Assembly (NCBI RefSeq): GCF_001424425.1
Contig: NZ_LMPT01000021.1
Location: 64,532-128,531, forward strand
Direction of reading: 5' to 3'
Origin: Acidovorax sp. Leaf191
GTDB taxonomy: Bacteria; Pseudomonadota; Gammaproteobacteria; Burkholderiales; Burkholderiaceae_C
Length of the DNA: 64,000 bases
The notes under the pieces were generated by a model, which saw only the letters and a program-made list of their open reading frames with translations, was not told where the DNA came from and did no database searches. Below, one piece after another: positions 7,796 to 16,029 of this stretch. How positions within the stretch are numbered: the first letter of the stretch is position 1; each line of letters begins with the position of its first letter. The translations under genes were made by a program, and so were the position numbers.

Positions 7796-8692
7796 TCATC
7801 CCAAAGACTTCTTGTAACGGCCTTCAACCAGTCGGTTGTAGCTCAGCATCACCACCAGATTCGCCACCAGCAAGGTCAGCGCAATGGCGGCGCCCAGCGG
7901 CCAGTTCAGCTCGTGCAGGTACTCGTCGTACACCACCGTGGCCACCATCTTCAGCCGCCGCCCGCCCAGCAGTCCGGGAATGGCGAACGAGCTGGCTGCC
8001 AGGCCGAACACGATCAGGCTGCCCGACAAGATGCCCGGCAGCACCTGCGGCAGCACGATGCGCCGCAAGGTGGTGAAGGGCGAGGCCTGCAGCGACAGCG
8101 CGGCGTTCTCCACGCCCGGGTCCAGCTTCTGCAGCGATGTCCACACGGGGATCACCATGAACGGCAGCATCACGTGCACCAGCGCCACCACCACGGCGAT
8201 CTCGGTGTAGAGCATCTTCACCGGGCCGATGCCGACCAGGCCGAAGGCCGCGTTCACCAGGCCTTCGGGGCCGAGCAGCATGCTCCAGCCAAAGGCCCGC
8301 ACCACCACCGACACCAGCAAGGGCGCCAGCACCACCAGCAGCAGGATGGAGCGCCACGGGTTGCGCATGCGGCTGAGCACGTACGCCTCGGGTGCGCCAA
8401 TCGCTACGCAGATCAGCGTGACCAGCCCGGCGATCCAGAACGTGCGCCAGAAGATCGCGTGGTAGTACGAATCGGCAAACACATGGCGGTAGTGCTCCAG
8501 CGTGAACTCGCCCGCCTTCACCCCTGTGGCCGGGTCGAACGCGTTGAACGACAGCACCGCCGTGAGCGCCAGCGGCACCAGCAACAGCACGGTGAACAGC
8601 AGCAGCGCCGGGCCGGACAGCCACCAGGGCATGGCCTTCTTGCCCAGCAGCGGGTGGGGCGCTGCGGACAGGGTCGATGGGGCGGCTGTCAT
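7796..8692 (-). CDS. ABC transporter permease, PotB-like
   Basis: 298 residues. After a polar N-terminus, a first transmembrane helix (about 24-48) and five more, with the ATPase-contact loop ENAALSLQASPFTTLRRIVL. This is the N-terminal-type permease of spermidine/putrescine-family importers. The start ATG overlaps the stop of the ATPase gene (ATGA). Confidence 0.88.
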   Translation of the reverse strand: MTAAPSTLSAAPHPLLGKKAMPWWLSGPALLLFTVLLLVPLALTAVLSFNAFDPATGVKAGEFTLEHYRHVFADSYYHAIFWRTFWIAGLVTLICVAIGAPEAYVLSRMRNPWRSILLLVVLAPLLVSVVVRAFGWSMLLGPEGLVNAAFGLVGIGPVKMLYTEIAVVVALVHVMLPFMVIPVWTSLQKLDPGVENAALSLQASPFTTLRRIVLPQVLPGILSGSLIVFGLAASSFAIPGLLGGRRLKMVATVVYDEYLHELNWPLGAAIALTLLVANLVVMLSYNRLVEGRYKKSLG

Positions 8693-9783
8693 GGCGTGGC
8701 CTCGGCCTCGGCGCCAGCCACCGCGGATTCATCGGTGGGCAGCAGGCGCATGCAGTGGTCGGGCCAGTCCAGGCCCGTGCGGTCGCCTTCGTCCAGCGCG
8801 TTGCGGCCGTCGTTGGGCACCAGCACCATCAGGTCGCCCAGGGGGGTGCCCACGCGGTACAGCCACTGGCTGCCCAGAAAGAAGCGTTCGCGCACTTCGC
8901 CGTCGATGCGGCCCTGCACTGCGGGCACCAACTGCAGCTTTTCAGGCCGCACGCTCAGCAGCACGGCCGCGCCGGGGCGAAACTGTGCGCCGTCCACCCG
9001 CACCTCGATGGGCCCGGCGCCCACGTGGGTGTGGGTGCTGTTGGCCGATGTGACCTTGCCAGGCACCAGGTTGGCCTTGCCCACGAAGGTGGAGATGAAG
9101 CGGGTGCGCGGGTGCTCGTACACGCGGTGCGGGTGGTCGATCTGCGTGGCGCGGCCGGCCTCCATCACCACCACGCGGTCGCTGATGGACATGGCTTCGC
9201 TCTGGTCGTGCGTGACCATCACCGTGGTGGTGCCCACCTTGCGCTGGATCTGGCGCAGCTCGAACTGCATCTCCTCGCGCAGCTTGGCGTCCAGGTTGGA
9301 CAGCGGCTCGTCCAGCAGCAGCACGGGCGGCTCGATGACCAGTGCGCGCGCCAGGGCCACGCGCTGGCGCTGGCCGCCCGACAGTTCGCGCGGGTAGCGC
9401 GTGGCGTGCGGCTCCAGGTGCACGAGGCCCAGGGCCTGTGCCACCCGGTCCTTGCGCTCGGCCTTGGGCACCTTGCGCATCTCCAGGCCAAAGCTCACGT
9501 TGTCGGCCACCGTCATGTGCGGAAAAAGCGCATAGCTCTGGAACACGATGCCCAGCCCGCGCGTGTTGGCCTTGGCGTGGGTGATGTCGCGCCCGTCCAG
9601 CTCGATGCGGCCGCTGCTCACCGCCTCGAAGCCCGCCACCATCTGCAAGGTGGTGGTCTTGCCGCAGCCCGAGGGGCCGAGCAGGGAGACGAATTCGCCT
9701 TTTTCCACCGTGAGGTTCATGGACTGCACCGCGCAGGTGCTGCCGTAGAACTTGGTCACATCAGTGAGTTGGAGGAAGGACAT
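8689..9783 (-). CDS. ABC transporter ATP-binding protein, PotA-like
   Basis: 364 residues. The start at 9783 was chosen because the ABC domain begins there; the frame upstream is unsupported. Walker A GPSGCGKTT (36-44), signature LSGGQ (133-137), Walker B LLLDEP (154-159), and a C-terminal TOBE-like regulatory domain (about 240-364). Energises import by the two permeases. First gene of the leftward operon, opposite the IclR gene. Confidence 0.9.
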   Translation of the reverse strand: MSFLQLTDVTKFYGSTCAVQSMNLTVEKGEFVSLLGPSGCGKTTTLQMVAGFEAVSSGRIELDGRDITHAKANTRGLGIVFQSYALFPHMTVADNVSFGLEMRKVPKAERKDRVAQALGLVHLEPHATRYPRELSGGQRQRVALARALVIEPPVLLLDEPLSNLDAKLREEMQFELRQIQRKVGTTTVMVTHDQSEAMSISDRVVVMEAGRATQIDHPHRVYEHPRTRFISTFVGKANLVPGKVTSANSTHTHVGAGPIEVRVDGAQFRPGAAVLLSVRPEKLQLVPAVQGRIDGEVRERFFLGSQWLYRVGTPLGDLMVLVPNDGRNALDEGDRTGLDWPDHCMRLLPTDESAVAGAEAEATP

Positions 9784-9987
9784 GGGGGCCTTTCTTCGGG
9801 TTCCGGTTTCTTGCCAGGCGCGTGCTCTGACGGCGCGGCGCATGGATGTCTTTGTGCCGGGCGGCCTTTGCCAAACAAGGTGCCTTGGCACCGCTGCACC
9901 GCGGCGGTGCATGGGATCGTTCAGGATGGGGGTGCCCGGCGTTTTCAGTTCACTCTATTGCAACAACCGAACCAGATCGCACCGGGT

Positions 9988-10004
9988 ATTCCACTAATCA
10001 GAAT
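9988..10004. promoter_or_regulatory. Operator-like palindrome 1 (probable IclR-family site)
   Basis: attccactaatcagaat: ATTC/GAAT arms, imperfect toward the centre. Its centre is exactly 30 bp from that of palindrome 2, about three helical turns, as expected for a cooperatively bound dimer pair. Confidence 0.5.
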
Positions 10005-10017
10005 TTTTCTTTAAATT

Positions 10018-10034
10018 ATTCCGATCATTGGAAT
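10018..10034. promoter_or_regulatory. Operator-like palindrome 2 (probable IclR-family site)
   Basis: attccgatcattggaat: perfect ATTCC/GGAAT arms with a 7-base spacer, 44 bases before the regulator start. IclR-family proteins often bind GGAA/TTCC-type inverted repeats and repress their own gene, so autoregulation is likely. Confidence 0.55.
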
Positions 10035-10077
10035 GTGATGGGTAAAATGGAACCTATCTATTCCGCAGGAACGACGC

Positions 10078-10950
10078 ATGGAAGCAGCAACCGCAGGCAC
10101 GGGCGGTGTCCCCCGGGTCTTTGCCCTCATCCGCGCCCTGGTGGCCGTGCAGGCCGAGGGCGGCCGGGTCACCCAATTGGCGCGTGCCATCGGCCTCACC
10201 CAGGGCACCACGCACCGTTTGCTGCAGTCGCTGGTGGCCGAAGGCATGGTCGAGCAGGACGAGCGCAGCAAGCTCTACCGGCTGAGCATGGACTTCTTCG
10301 CCCTGGCTGCGCGCGCTGGCAACCCGGGCGACCTGCGCAGCCTGTGCCGCCCGGCATTGCTGCGGCTGTGCGGCAGCCTGGGCGACAGCATCTTTTTGCT
10401 GGCGCGCAGCGGCTTCGACGCCATCTGCCTGGACCGCAGCGAGGGGCCTTTCCCGATCCGCTCGTTCACCGGCGACATCGGTGGCCGCGTGGCGCTGGGG
10501 GTGGGGCAGGGCGCGCTGGCCATCCTCGCGTTCCTGCCCGAGGCCGAGCGCGAAGAGGTCATCCGATTCAACCTGTCCCGCGTGCGCGAGTACGGCGTGT
10601 ACGACGAGGTGTATTTGCGTACCGAGATCGAGCGCGTGCGCCAGCAGGGCTACGCAGGCCGCAACACCGGCCTGCTCGAAGGCATGGCCGGTGTGGCCGT
10701 GCCCATCTGTGATCGCGAAGGCCGCGCCGTGGCGGCGTTGAGCGTGGGCACCATCGCCGACCGCCTGAACGCCGACCGCATGCCCACCGTGGTGGAACTG
10801 CTCAAGCGCGAGGCGGCCGCGATCGGGCCGAAGATCAACCCGTTCGATGCGACGCTGAGAAGGCCTGCGCAGAGCCTGGCGGGCTCGCCGCCCGAGCAGC
10901 GGTTTATGCCTGGCGCAGACCCGGCCTTGCTGCCGGGGCGTCCCGACTGA
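10078..10950 (+). CDS. IclR-family transcriptional regulator
   Basis: 290 residues. N-terminal winged helix-turn-helix (about 12-70: VTQLARAIGLTQGTTHRLLQ) and C-terminal effector domain with GRVALGVGQGALAILAFLPE and GYAGRNTGLLEGMAGVAVPI, typical of IclR. AGGAAC lies 7 bases before the ATG. It is divergent from the ABC/dehydrogenase operon and most likely controls it in response to the imported substrate. The last 30 residues are disordered. Confidence 0.9.
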   Translation: MEAATAGTGGVPRVFALIRALVAVQAEGGRVTQLARAIGLTQGTTHRLLQSLVAEGMVEQDERSKLYRLSMDFFALAARAGNPGDLRSLCRPALLRLCGSLGDSIFLLARSGFDAICLDRSEGPFPIRSFTGDIGGRVALGVGQGALAILAFLPEAEREEVIRFNLSRVREYGVYDEVYLRTEIERVRQQGYAGRNTGLLEGMAGVAVPICDREGRAVAALSVGTIADRLNADRMPTVVELLKREAAAIGPKINPFDATLRRPAQSLAGSPPEQRFMPGADPALLPGRPD

Positions 10951-11021
10951 CGAGCAACCGCGCGCATCCTGGCCTGCCGCTGTGCGATGCGCGCCCTGGC
11001 CTGCCACACACCACAACGCAG

Positions 11022-11657
11022 ATGCACACACACCCTACGTCCTCATCGCTGCCACCGCTGCCCGAGCCATCGCCGGTGTGCGACGCCCTGGCCACCGCGC
11101 TGATGGACGACCCGTTCTACCAGGCCGTCACCGTCGACAGCGCACACGACCCCGCACTGCGCCACCGCGTGCTGGCGCAATACTTTGCGCTGGCCATGGA
11201 CGAGGCCAATGCGGTGGGCGAGGTGATGGTGTCGGGTGATGACGGCGCAGCGCTGTGGGCCACCAGCCGGGCCACCGCCAGCGAGAAGGCGGTGCACAGT
11301 GCGCGGCGCACCGAGGGCCTGGCCCGCTGCCTCGGCCCCATGGGTTTTGACAACTACCAGCGCATCGGTGCCGCGATGGAGGCGCAGGTGCCTGACCCGC
11401 TGCACGCTGCGTGGTACCTGTCGATCCTGGGGGTGCGCCCCGCAGCGCGGGGCCGCGGCGTGGCGCAGCGCTTGGTTGCGCAGACCTTGGCCCGCGCAGA
11501 TGTGGCAGGCGCCACCTGTTATCTGGAGACCTTCAACCCGCTCAGCCTGGCGTTCTATCGACGCCTGGGCTTCGTGCGCGAGGTGCCCTGTGTGGAGCCT
11601 GTCTCGGGCCGTGCCTACTGGCTCATGGTGCGCGAGGCCAGGCCGCCGCGCGCCTGA
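11022..11657 (+). CDS. GNAT-family N-acetyltransferase
   Basis: 211 residues. The acetyl-CoA loop LGVRPAARGRGVAQRLV (about 146-162) matches the R/Q-x-x-G-x-G/A motif A, followed by NPLSLAFYRRLGF (motif B). The long N-terminal half (Pro/Ser-rich then helical) is not diagnostic and the substrate is unknown. Runs in the same direction as the IclR gene but with 71 bases between. Confidence 0.8.
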   Translation: MHTHPTSSSLPPLPEPSPVCDALATALMDDPFYQAVTVDSAHDPALRHRVLAQYFALAMDEANAVGEVMVSGDDGAALWATSRATASEKAVHSARRTEGLARCLGPMGFDNYQRIGAAMEAQVPDPLHAAWYLSILGVRPAARGRGVAQRLVAQTLARADVAGATCYLETFNPLSLAFYRRLGFVREVPCVEPVSGRAYWLMVREARPPRA

Positions 11658-11840
11658 TGGCACGGGGGTGGGCGCCGTGAGACGCCGCAGCGTGGTGCCA
11701 CGTCTTCCCACCCTCTGCGCACCTGCCCCCTGCAATAGCCTGTACCCGCCTGTACCGGCCCGAATCGACCCTGGCAATGGGGTGATCCGCCCGTTCATTC
11801 CGTGATTGATGCCGCGGTTTGTCCATAGTATGGTGGGCCT
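11658..11840. other. Intergenic region with promoter for the diguanylate cyclase transcript
   Basis: No gene seen. A sigma-70-like promoter TTGATG (11806-11811), 17-base spacer, TATGGT (11829-11834) predicts a transcript start near 11841, at the 5' edge of the structured leader. Confidence 0.45.
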
Positions 11841-11944
11841 ACAAGAGAACAAGTCATGCAGCAGGAGTAGCCTCGTGCGAGGTCCTGCCGGTCTGGCAGG
11901 GGAGCGCGCGGACGAAGTCCGGCATGTGAGAGGGAAGCAAAAAG
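11841..11944 (+). ncRNA. Candidate structured 5' leader of the diguanylate cyclase gene
   Basis: Three adjacent hairpins: cctc/gagg at 11871-11882, cctgcc/ggcagg at 11884-11900, cggac/gtccg at 11909-11921. They are enclosed by a five-pair helix, catgc 11855-11859 with gcatg 11922-11926, giving a multi-branch junction that closes just before the ribosome-binding site (GAGAGGGA, 11928-11935). The CCUC arm of hairpin 1 could alternatively pair with that GAGG. Not recognised as a known riboswitch; it lacks the c-di-GMP-I (GEMM) signature bases. Structure inferred by eye. Confidence 0.4.
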
Positions 11945-13444
11945 ATGAAGCGTGATGTGCGCCTGGCGGCGCTGTTGTTGATCGCCGTGTACCTGTCGGT
12001 CGCCTCCACCACGGCGTGGCAGATCTGGTCCGCGCGGGATCACTCGCTGGCAGAAACCGACACCCAGAACCTGAACCTGGCCCAGACGCTCAACACCTAC
12101 ACCGAAGGCGTCATCACCCAGAGCGCCATGCTGCTGCTGGACTTCAGCGAGCGGCTGGAGGCCGAGGGCACCGGGCCGGGCCACCTGCAGCGCCTGCAGC
12201 GGCTGATCGACCGGCAGGAGCCCCTGCTCAACCAGCTCAACAGCCTGGTCATCTATGACGACTCTGGCCGCTGGCTGATGACGTCCACCGGCAAGGTGCC
12301 CGCGCAGGTCAGCGGCCTGGACAGGGCATTCTTTGCGCACCACCGTGGCAACCCGTCGCCCGAGCCCTTCATCGGCCCGCCCATCCAGAGCCGCTCCACC
12401 GGGGACTGGGTCATCACCGTGAGCCGCCGGTTCGACGGCCCAAACGGGCGCTTTGCGGGCGTGGTGGTGATCAGCCTGGGCATCAAGAGTTTTCTGGAGC
12501 AGTTCGGCAAGGTCGATGTCGGCACGGAGGGCGCCATCGGCCTCACCACCACCGGCGGCCAGATGCTGGTGCGCTACCCCTACCGTGAGCAGGACATGGG
12601 CCGTGACTTCTCCAAGTCTGCCAACTTCCAGCGCTTCTATTCGGGTGCAACCGCCGGCACTGCGTCGTTCAAATCCGGCATCGACGGCATACACCGGCTG
12701 TACGCTTATCGCAAGAGCGACCGCTATCCCCTGACCACCACGGTGGCCGTGGGCAAGGACGAAGCCCTGGAGGGCTGGTGGCGCCAGGCGCTGCTGACGG
12801 CGGGCGTGGTGGGTGCGTTGCTGGTGGGCATCACGGTCATCGGGTGGCACCTGCTGATCGACATCCGCCGCCGCACCCGCGCCGAGGCATCGCTGGTCGC
12901 CGCCCGGGAAGACCTGCTGCAGGTGAACCAGAAGCTCGAAGCCCTGGCTGCGCAAGACCAGTTGACGGGCCTGGCCAACCGCCGGTGTTTCGACGACATC
13001 CTGCACACCGAATGCCGGCGCGCCAGCCGCGAAGGCACGCCGCTGTCGCTGCTGCTCATCGACGTGGACCACTTCAAGGGATTCAACGACACCTACGGCC
13101 ATGTGGAGGGTGATGCCTGCCTGCAGGCCGTGGCCCGGTGCCTGTTGCAGCATGCGCAGCGCCCGGGGGACCTGGTGGCGCGTTATGGGGGCGAGGAGCT
13201 GGCGATCATCCTGCCCAACACCGACCTGGACGGGGCGCTGGTGGTGGCCGAGGTGGTGCGCAGGCAGGTCGAGGCGCTGGCGGTGCCACATACCGGCAGC
13301 GCGTTCGGCTGCGTCACGGTGAGTGTCGGGGCCGCGACGATGGCGGGGCCCTATGCGGAGGGCTGCGAGCGGCAGCTCATCGAAACGGCAGACGGCGGCC
13401 TGTACCGTGCCAAGACGGCGGGGCGCAACCGGGCTGCGGTTTGA
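11945..13444 (+). CDS. Membrane diguanylate cyclase with periplasmic sensor domain
   Basis: 499 residues. Transmembrane helix 7-29, periplasmic PDC/dCACHE-like sensor (about 35-275), second helix about 281-303, then a GGDEF domain. The active-site signature is GGEEL (415-419), a common functional variant, and an RxxD inhibitory site (RPGD, 406-409) lies five residues before it, so product inhibition by c-di-GMP is expected. LTGLANRR opens the catalytic domain. Makes cyclic di-GMP in response to an extracytoplasmic signal. Sits alone behind the structured leader, which may tune its translation. Confidence 0.92.
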   Translation: MKRDVRLAALLLIAVYLSVASTTAWQIWSARDHSLAETDTQNLNLAQTLNTYTEGVITQSAMLLLDFSERLEAEGTGPGHLQRLQRLIDRQEPLLNQLNSLVIYDDSGRWLMTSTGKVPAQVSGLDRAFFAHHRGNPSPEPFIGPPIQSRSTGDWVITVSRRFDGPNGRFAGVVVISLGIKSFLEQFGKVDVGTEGAIGLTTTGGQMLVRYPYREQDMGRDFSKSANFQRFYSGATAGTASFKSGIDGIHRLYAYRKSDRYPLTTTVAVGKDEALEGWWRQALLTAGVVGALLVGITVIGWHLLIDIRRRTRAEASLVAAREDLLQVNQKLEALAAQDQLTGLANRRCFDDILHTECRRASREGTPLSLLLIDVDHFKGFNDTYGHVEGDACLQAVARCLLQHAQRPGDLVARYGGEELAIILPNTDLDGALVVAEVVRRQVEALAVPHTGSAFGCVTVSVGAATMAGPYAEGCERQLIETADGGLYRAKTAGRNRAAV

Positions 13445-13538
13445 CCTGCCCGTAGCGGCCACGGGCGGTGCAGGTGTCCTTGGGCGACACCCGCAGGTCA
13501 CAAGGATGGTGCAGTTCTAAAACTAAAGGCAGTCGCTG

Positions 13539-13567
13539 ATTCGGTAAAACCGAATACAAAGTTCGGT
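13539..13567. promoter_or_regulatory. Tandem mutually exclusive inverted repeats before a membrane-protein gene
   Basis: attcggt-aaa-accgaat (13539-13555) is a perfect 7-bp palindrome, and a second ttcggt at 13562-13567 can pair with the same accgaa arm. Could be an operator pair or a small switch. It lies 70 bases upstream of the next start codon. Confidence 0.35.
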
Positions 13568-13636
13568 TCAAGCTGGTGTGTCTTGCCGTCTGCCGTCCCC
13601 ATACTCGGCACTTGCCGTTTTGAAAGGACGCATTCG

Positions 13637-14044
13637 ATGTTTTACGCAATCAGCTGGTTTCTGTCGTTCATGCTGCTGGCCCTGTGGTCCGTGGTCTGCT
13701 GGGGCGTGCATGCGGTGACGCTGTGGGCTGTGTCCAGCGCAGGGGCGTTGTCGGCGGGAACGTCGGCGATGAACGCCGTGTTGCTGCCTGAGTGGGTCCG
13801 GGCGTGGATGCCGCCGCAGCTGGCACGGGAGCTGGAGTCCGTGATCGCCTCGGCAGGCCCGGTGGTCCAGGGCGCCCTGGAAGCCGTTCCAGCGCTGTCC
13901 GGCACGGTGTCGGTTCTGGCGTGGGCCCTGTGGGGCCTGGGGGCCGCCGTACTGCTGGCGCTGGCCATCGGTGCCCACGTGTTGATCGCGCTGTGGAAGC
14001 GCCGCGGCGCCGGGCCGCGCGCTACCGCTGTGCCCGTCCGCTGA
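13637..14044 (+). CDS. Small membrane protein of unknown function
   Basis: 135 residues; start chosen at 13637 because GAAAGGA lies 8-14 bases upstream. Two hydrophobic helices, about 2-27 and 92-118, flank an amphipathic Ala/Leu-rich segment with LPEWVRAWMPPQLARELESV; the C-terminus is basic (WKRRGAGPRA), so it should face the cytoplasm. Single-gene unit ending in a strong terminator. No family recognised. Confidence 0.7.
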   Translation: MFYAISWFLSFMLLALWSVVCWGVHAVTLWAVSSAGALSAGTSAMNAVLLPEWVRAWMPPQLARELESVIASAGPVVQGALEAVPALSGTVSVLAWALWGLGAAVLLALAIGAHVLIALWKRRGAGPRATAVPVR

Positions 14045-14059
14045 CGGATGCTTGAAGAT

Positions 14060-14106
14060 GGCCGCTGCGCCTGGCCTGCATTGCAGGACGGCGCAGCGGC
14101 CTTTTT
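14060..14106 (+). terminator. Rho-independent terminator
   Basis: Twelve-bp perfect stem ggccgctgcgcc (14060-14071) / ggcgcagcggcc (14090-14101) with an 18-base loop that itself contains a ctgca/tgcag stem, followed by TTTTT. Ends the small membrane-protein transcript and lies just past the stop of the convergent sigma factor gene. Confidence 0.85.
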
Positions 14107-14116
14107 GTGTCTGGTA

Positions 14117-14914
14117 CTACTGCAGCGCGGCGTGGAGATCGCACTCGATATTGCGCACGCCCAGCGGCAGCACGCACAGGGCCACGCCGTCGAGCGTGAG
14201 CACCAGGCCCAGCTGGCCGCCCACCTGCACCACCCCGCAGGACGTGGTTGGCATGCGGGTGGTGGCTGGACGGGTGATGGCCGAAGACGCGCTGATGGGG
14301 GGCTGGCGCACCATGGCCCACAGGGTTTGCGGGTCGCGCCATTGCAGGGACTGCAGGTAGACGCGCAGGACCGCAGGGTCGTGGCCATCGCCCTCGCTGT
14401 CGCCCCGCGCCGGGGTGTGCTCGCCACGGCCTGCTGCCTGCCGCAGCTTGTGCAGTGCCCGGCGGATGTGCTGCCGGCTGGCGGCTTCGGTGCGGCCGCT
14501 CGCCGATGCGATCTCCGCATGGCTGGCCTCAAACACCTCGTACAGCAGCACGGCAGCGCCCTCGGTGGGGCTCAGGCAGGCCGCCAGCAGGCGCAAGGCG
14601 TGGGCCACTTCTTCGGCCAGCGCCGCATCGCTCTCGGCCGACGGCGCCGCGGCGGGCGCCTGTGGCGTGGCTGCCTCGGCCAGCCACTGCTGCATCCAAT
14701 CGCGTCTGCGCAGCCGGTCGATGGCCAGGTGGCGCACCACGGTCAGCAGCCAGGCCTGGGCGGTATTGAGCGCGCGCGTATCGGCCTCCAGCGCGCGGAT
14801 GTAGGCGTCCTGCACCGCATCCTCCGCCTCTGCCGGGCCCAGCAGCCGCGTGGCGGCCCGCACCAGGCGGCTGCGGTCGGTGTCGATCAGGGCCATCCGG
14901 TATTCGTCGTGCAT
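14117..14914 (-). CDS. ECF-type RNA polymerase sigma factor with C-terminal extension
   Basis: 265 residues from the ATG at 14914. Region 2: SRLVRAATRLLGPAEAEDAVQDAYIRALE, with the conserved AEDAVQDAY core; then DRLRRRDWM. Region 4: LSPTEGAAVLLYEVFEASHAEIASASGRTEAASRQHIRRALHKLRQ. About 85 residues follow, ending in a hydrophobic segment (VGGQLGLVLTLDGVALCVLP) that is unusual for a minimal ECF factor and resembles the SnoaL-like tails of some ECF groups. No anti-sigma gene is adjacent; the tail may take over that role (inference). Divergent from the ClpP-like gene. Confidence 0.82.
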   Translation of the reverse strand: MHDEYRMALIDTDRSRLVRAATRLLGPAEAEDAVQDAYIRALEADTRALNTAQAWLLTVVRHLAIDRLRRRDWMQQWLAEAATPQAPAAAPSAESDAALAEEVAHALRLLAACLSPTEGAAVLLYEVFEASHAEIASASGRTEAASRQHIRRALHKLRQAAGRGEHTPARGDSEGDGHDPAVLRVYLQSLQWRDPQTLWAMVRQPPISASSAITRPATTRMPTTSCGVVQVGGQLGLVLTLDGVALCVLPLGVRNIECDLHAALQ

Positions 14915-15004
14915 CGGCAAATCTTGCCACAGGCCTGCTGGGCGCGCGGATGTCACGAAACCGGCGCGCCGTTCGTCAAGGCAGTTCCACTACAAGGATT
15001 CACC

Positions 15005-15601
15005 GTGAACAGCCCAGACACCCCCGCACCGTCCAGCGCCACCGAGCCGCGCACCTCCTACCTGGAGGAGAAAGCCTTCAAGGCCCGCACCCTGCTGATC
15101 TTCGGCACCGTGACCGATGTGATCGCGGCCGATGTGACGCGCCGCCTGATCGCGCTGGACGCCGAGAGCGCCGACCCCATCGACGTGCTGGTCAGCTCGC
15201 CAGGCGGGCACCTGGAGTCGGGCGATGCCATCCACGACATCGTGCGCTTCATCGGTGCCCCGGTGAACATGATCGGCACCGGCTGGGTGGGCAGTGCCGC
15301 CACGCACCTGTACCTGTCCGTGCCCCGCGAGCGGCGCTACTGCCTGCCCAACACGCGCTTTCTGATCCACCAGCCCAGTGGCGGTGCGGGCGGGCCGGCC
15401 AGCGACATCGCCATCCAGGCCCGCGAGATCGTCAAGGCCCGGGAGCGCATCGCACGCACCATCGCGCGCGAAACCGGCAAGCCGCTGGCCGTGGTGCTGG
15501 AGGACATCGAGCGCGACCGCTGGTTGTCGGCCGAGGAGGCGGTCGAGTACGGCCTGGTTTCGAGGGTCATCGAGCGCAAGATTGAACTCAGGGCCACTTA
15601 A
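15005..15601 (+). CDS. ClpP-like ATP-dependent serine protease subunit
   Basis: 198 residues from the GTG at 15005; AAGGA precedes it by 6 bases. The ClpP catalytic triad is intact: Ser97 (GWVGSAATHLYL), His122 (NTRFLIHQPSGG) and Asp171 (ERDRWLSAEEAVEYGLV). Core strands VLVSSPGGHLESGDAI match the ClpP handle region. It lacks an adjacent ClpX/ClpA gene and differs from housekeeping ClpP around the serine, so it is probably an accessory paralogue forming its own or a mixed barrel. Ninety bases separate it from the divergent sigma factor. Confidence 0.87.
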   Translation: MNSPDTPAPSSATEPRTSYLEEKAFKARTLLIFGTVTDVIAADVTRRLIALDAESADPIDVLVSSPGGHLESGDAIHDIVRFIGAPVNMIGTGWVGSAATHLYLSVPRERRYCLPNTRFLIHQPSGGAGGPASDIAIQAREIVKARERIARTIARETGKPLAVVLEDIERDRWLSAEEAVEYGLVSRVIERKIELRAT

Positions 15602-16029
15602 AGTTGCGCGTGTTGGTCAAAAAGGTGGCGCGCTACACGGGCTCTAAGGTCGTCAGCACCACTATTGCATCGCGGTGTTGGGGGGGCTATTGTTGAGACC
15701 CTTCGCCTTCAATGCTGAGTTAGCAGCGGAGCATCATTCATATTCCTTTTGGTCAATTCCGCTTTCAGTATTGGTAAGCGTCCAGCGGCAACGCACAACA
15801 CCGTGCCTCGCGCCCGCGACGGTTGGCTCGACATTACCGCGATGATTGGCGATTCGATAAATAACAAAATTTCATTTTCTGTTTGATAAAGGCATATCCG
15901 ATTTAAAGGCTGTGCGAGCACGAGCTCCCATGATAATTTAATGCACAGTGCGTGGATTTGGCGGGCAGATCCACGCCCCCAGGCTCAGCACGAGCCAATG
16001 GTGGTATTAAAATTCGTGAGGAATTCAAG
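15602..16029. other. Left part of the AT-rich island; no intact gene
   Basis: Base composition shifts from GC-rich to AT-rich at about 15.7 kb. A run of seven G lies at 15680-15686. Between stops at 15716-15718 and 15884-15886 there is a 55-codon open frame with no good start, reading ...FSIGKRPAATHNTVPRARDG then WLDITAMIGDSINN..., which may be the tail of a lost gene. The segment 15886-15950 is AT-rich and could hold the promoter of the next operon. A GTG at 15952 opens the downstream frame but looks non-coding. Confidence 0.5.

Larger units (their letters stand above)
9784..10077. promoter_or_regulatory. Divergent control region between the uptake operon and its IclR regulator
   Basis: Nearly 300 bases without a gene. 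The half next to the ATPase gene is GC-rich and holds two perfect stems, ggtgcc-tt-ggcacc (9879-9892) and gcaccg-cgg-cggtgc (9895-9909), which would lie in the operon leader. The half next to the regulator is AT-rich (9985-10075) and carries two operator-like palindromes (listed separately) plus a further pair of facing GGAA/TTCC boxes at 10049-10071. The two promoters probably lie around the AT-rich part; no clear -35/-10 pair was fixed. Confidence 0.55.

Noticed and set aside
7913-10014. Two long plus-strand frames opposite the permease and ATPase genes
   Set aside because: Shadows; the minus strand has Walker A/B and permease loops in place.
11841-11944. Known c-di-GMP riboswitch (GEMM-I) before the diguanylate cyclase
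   Set aside because: The conserved GEMM-I core and tetraloop receptor sequences are absent, so it was reported only as an unassigned structured leader.
15952-16029. GTG at 15952 as start of the first island gene
   Set aside because: The 26 codons it adds look non-coding and GC-richer, and a TTG at 16030 has a better placed GAGGA.
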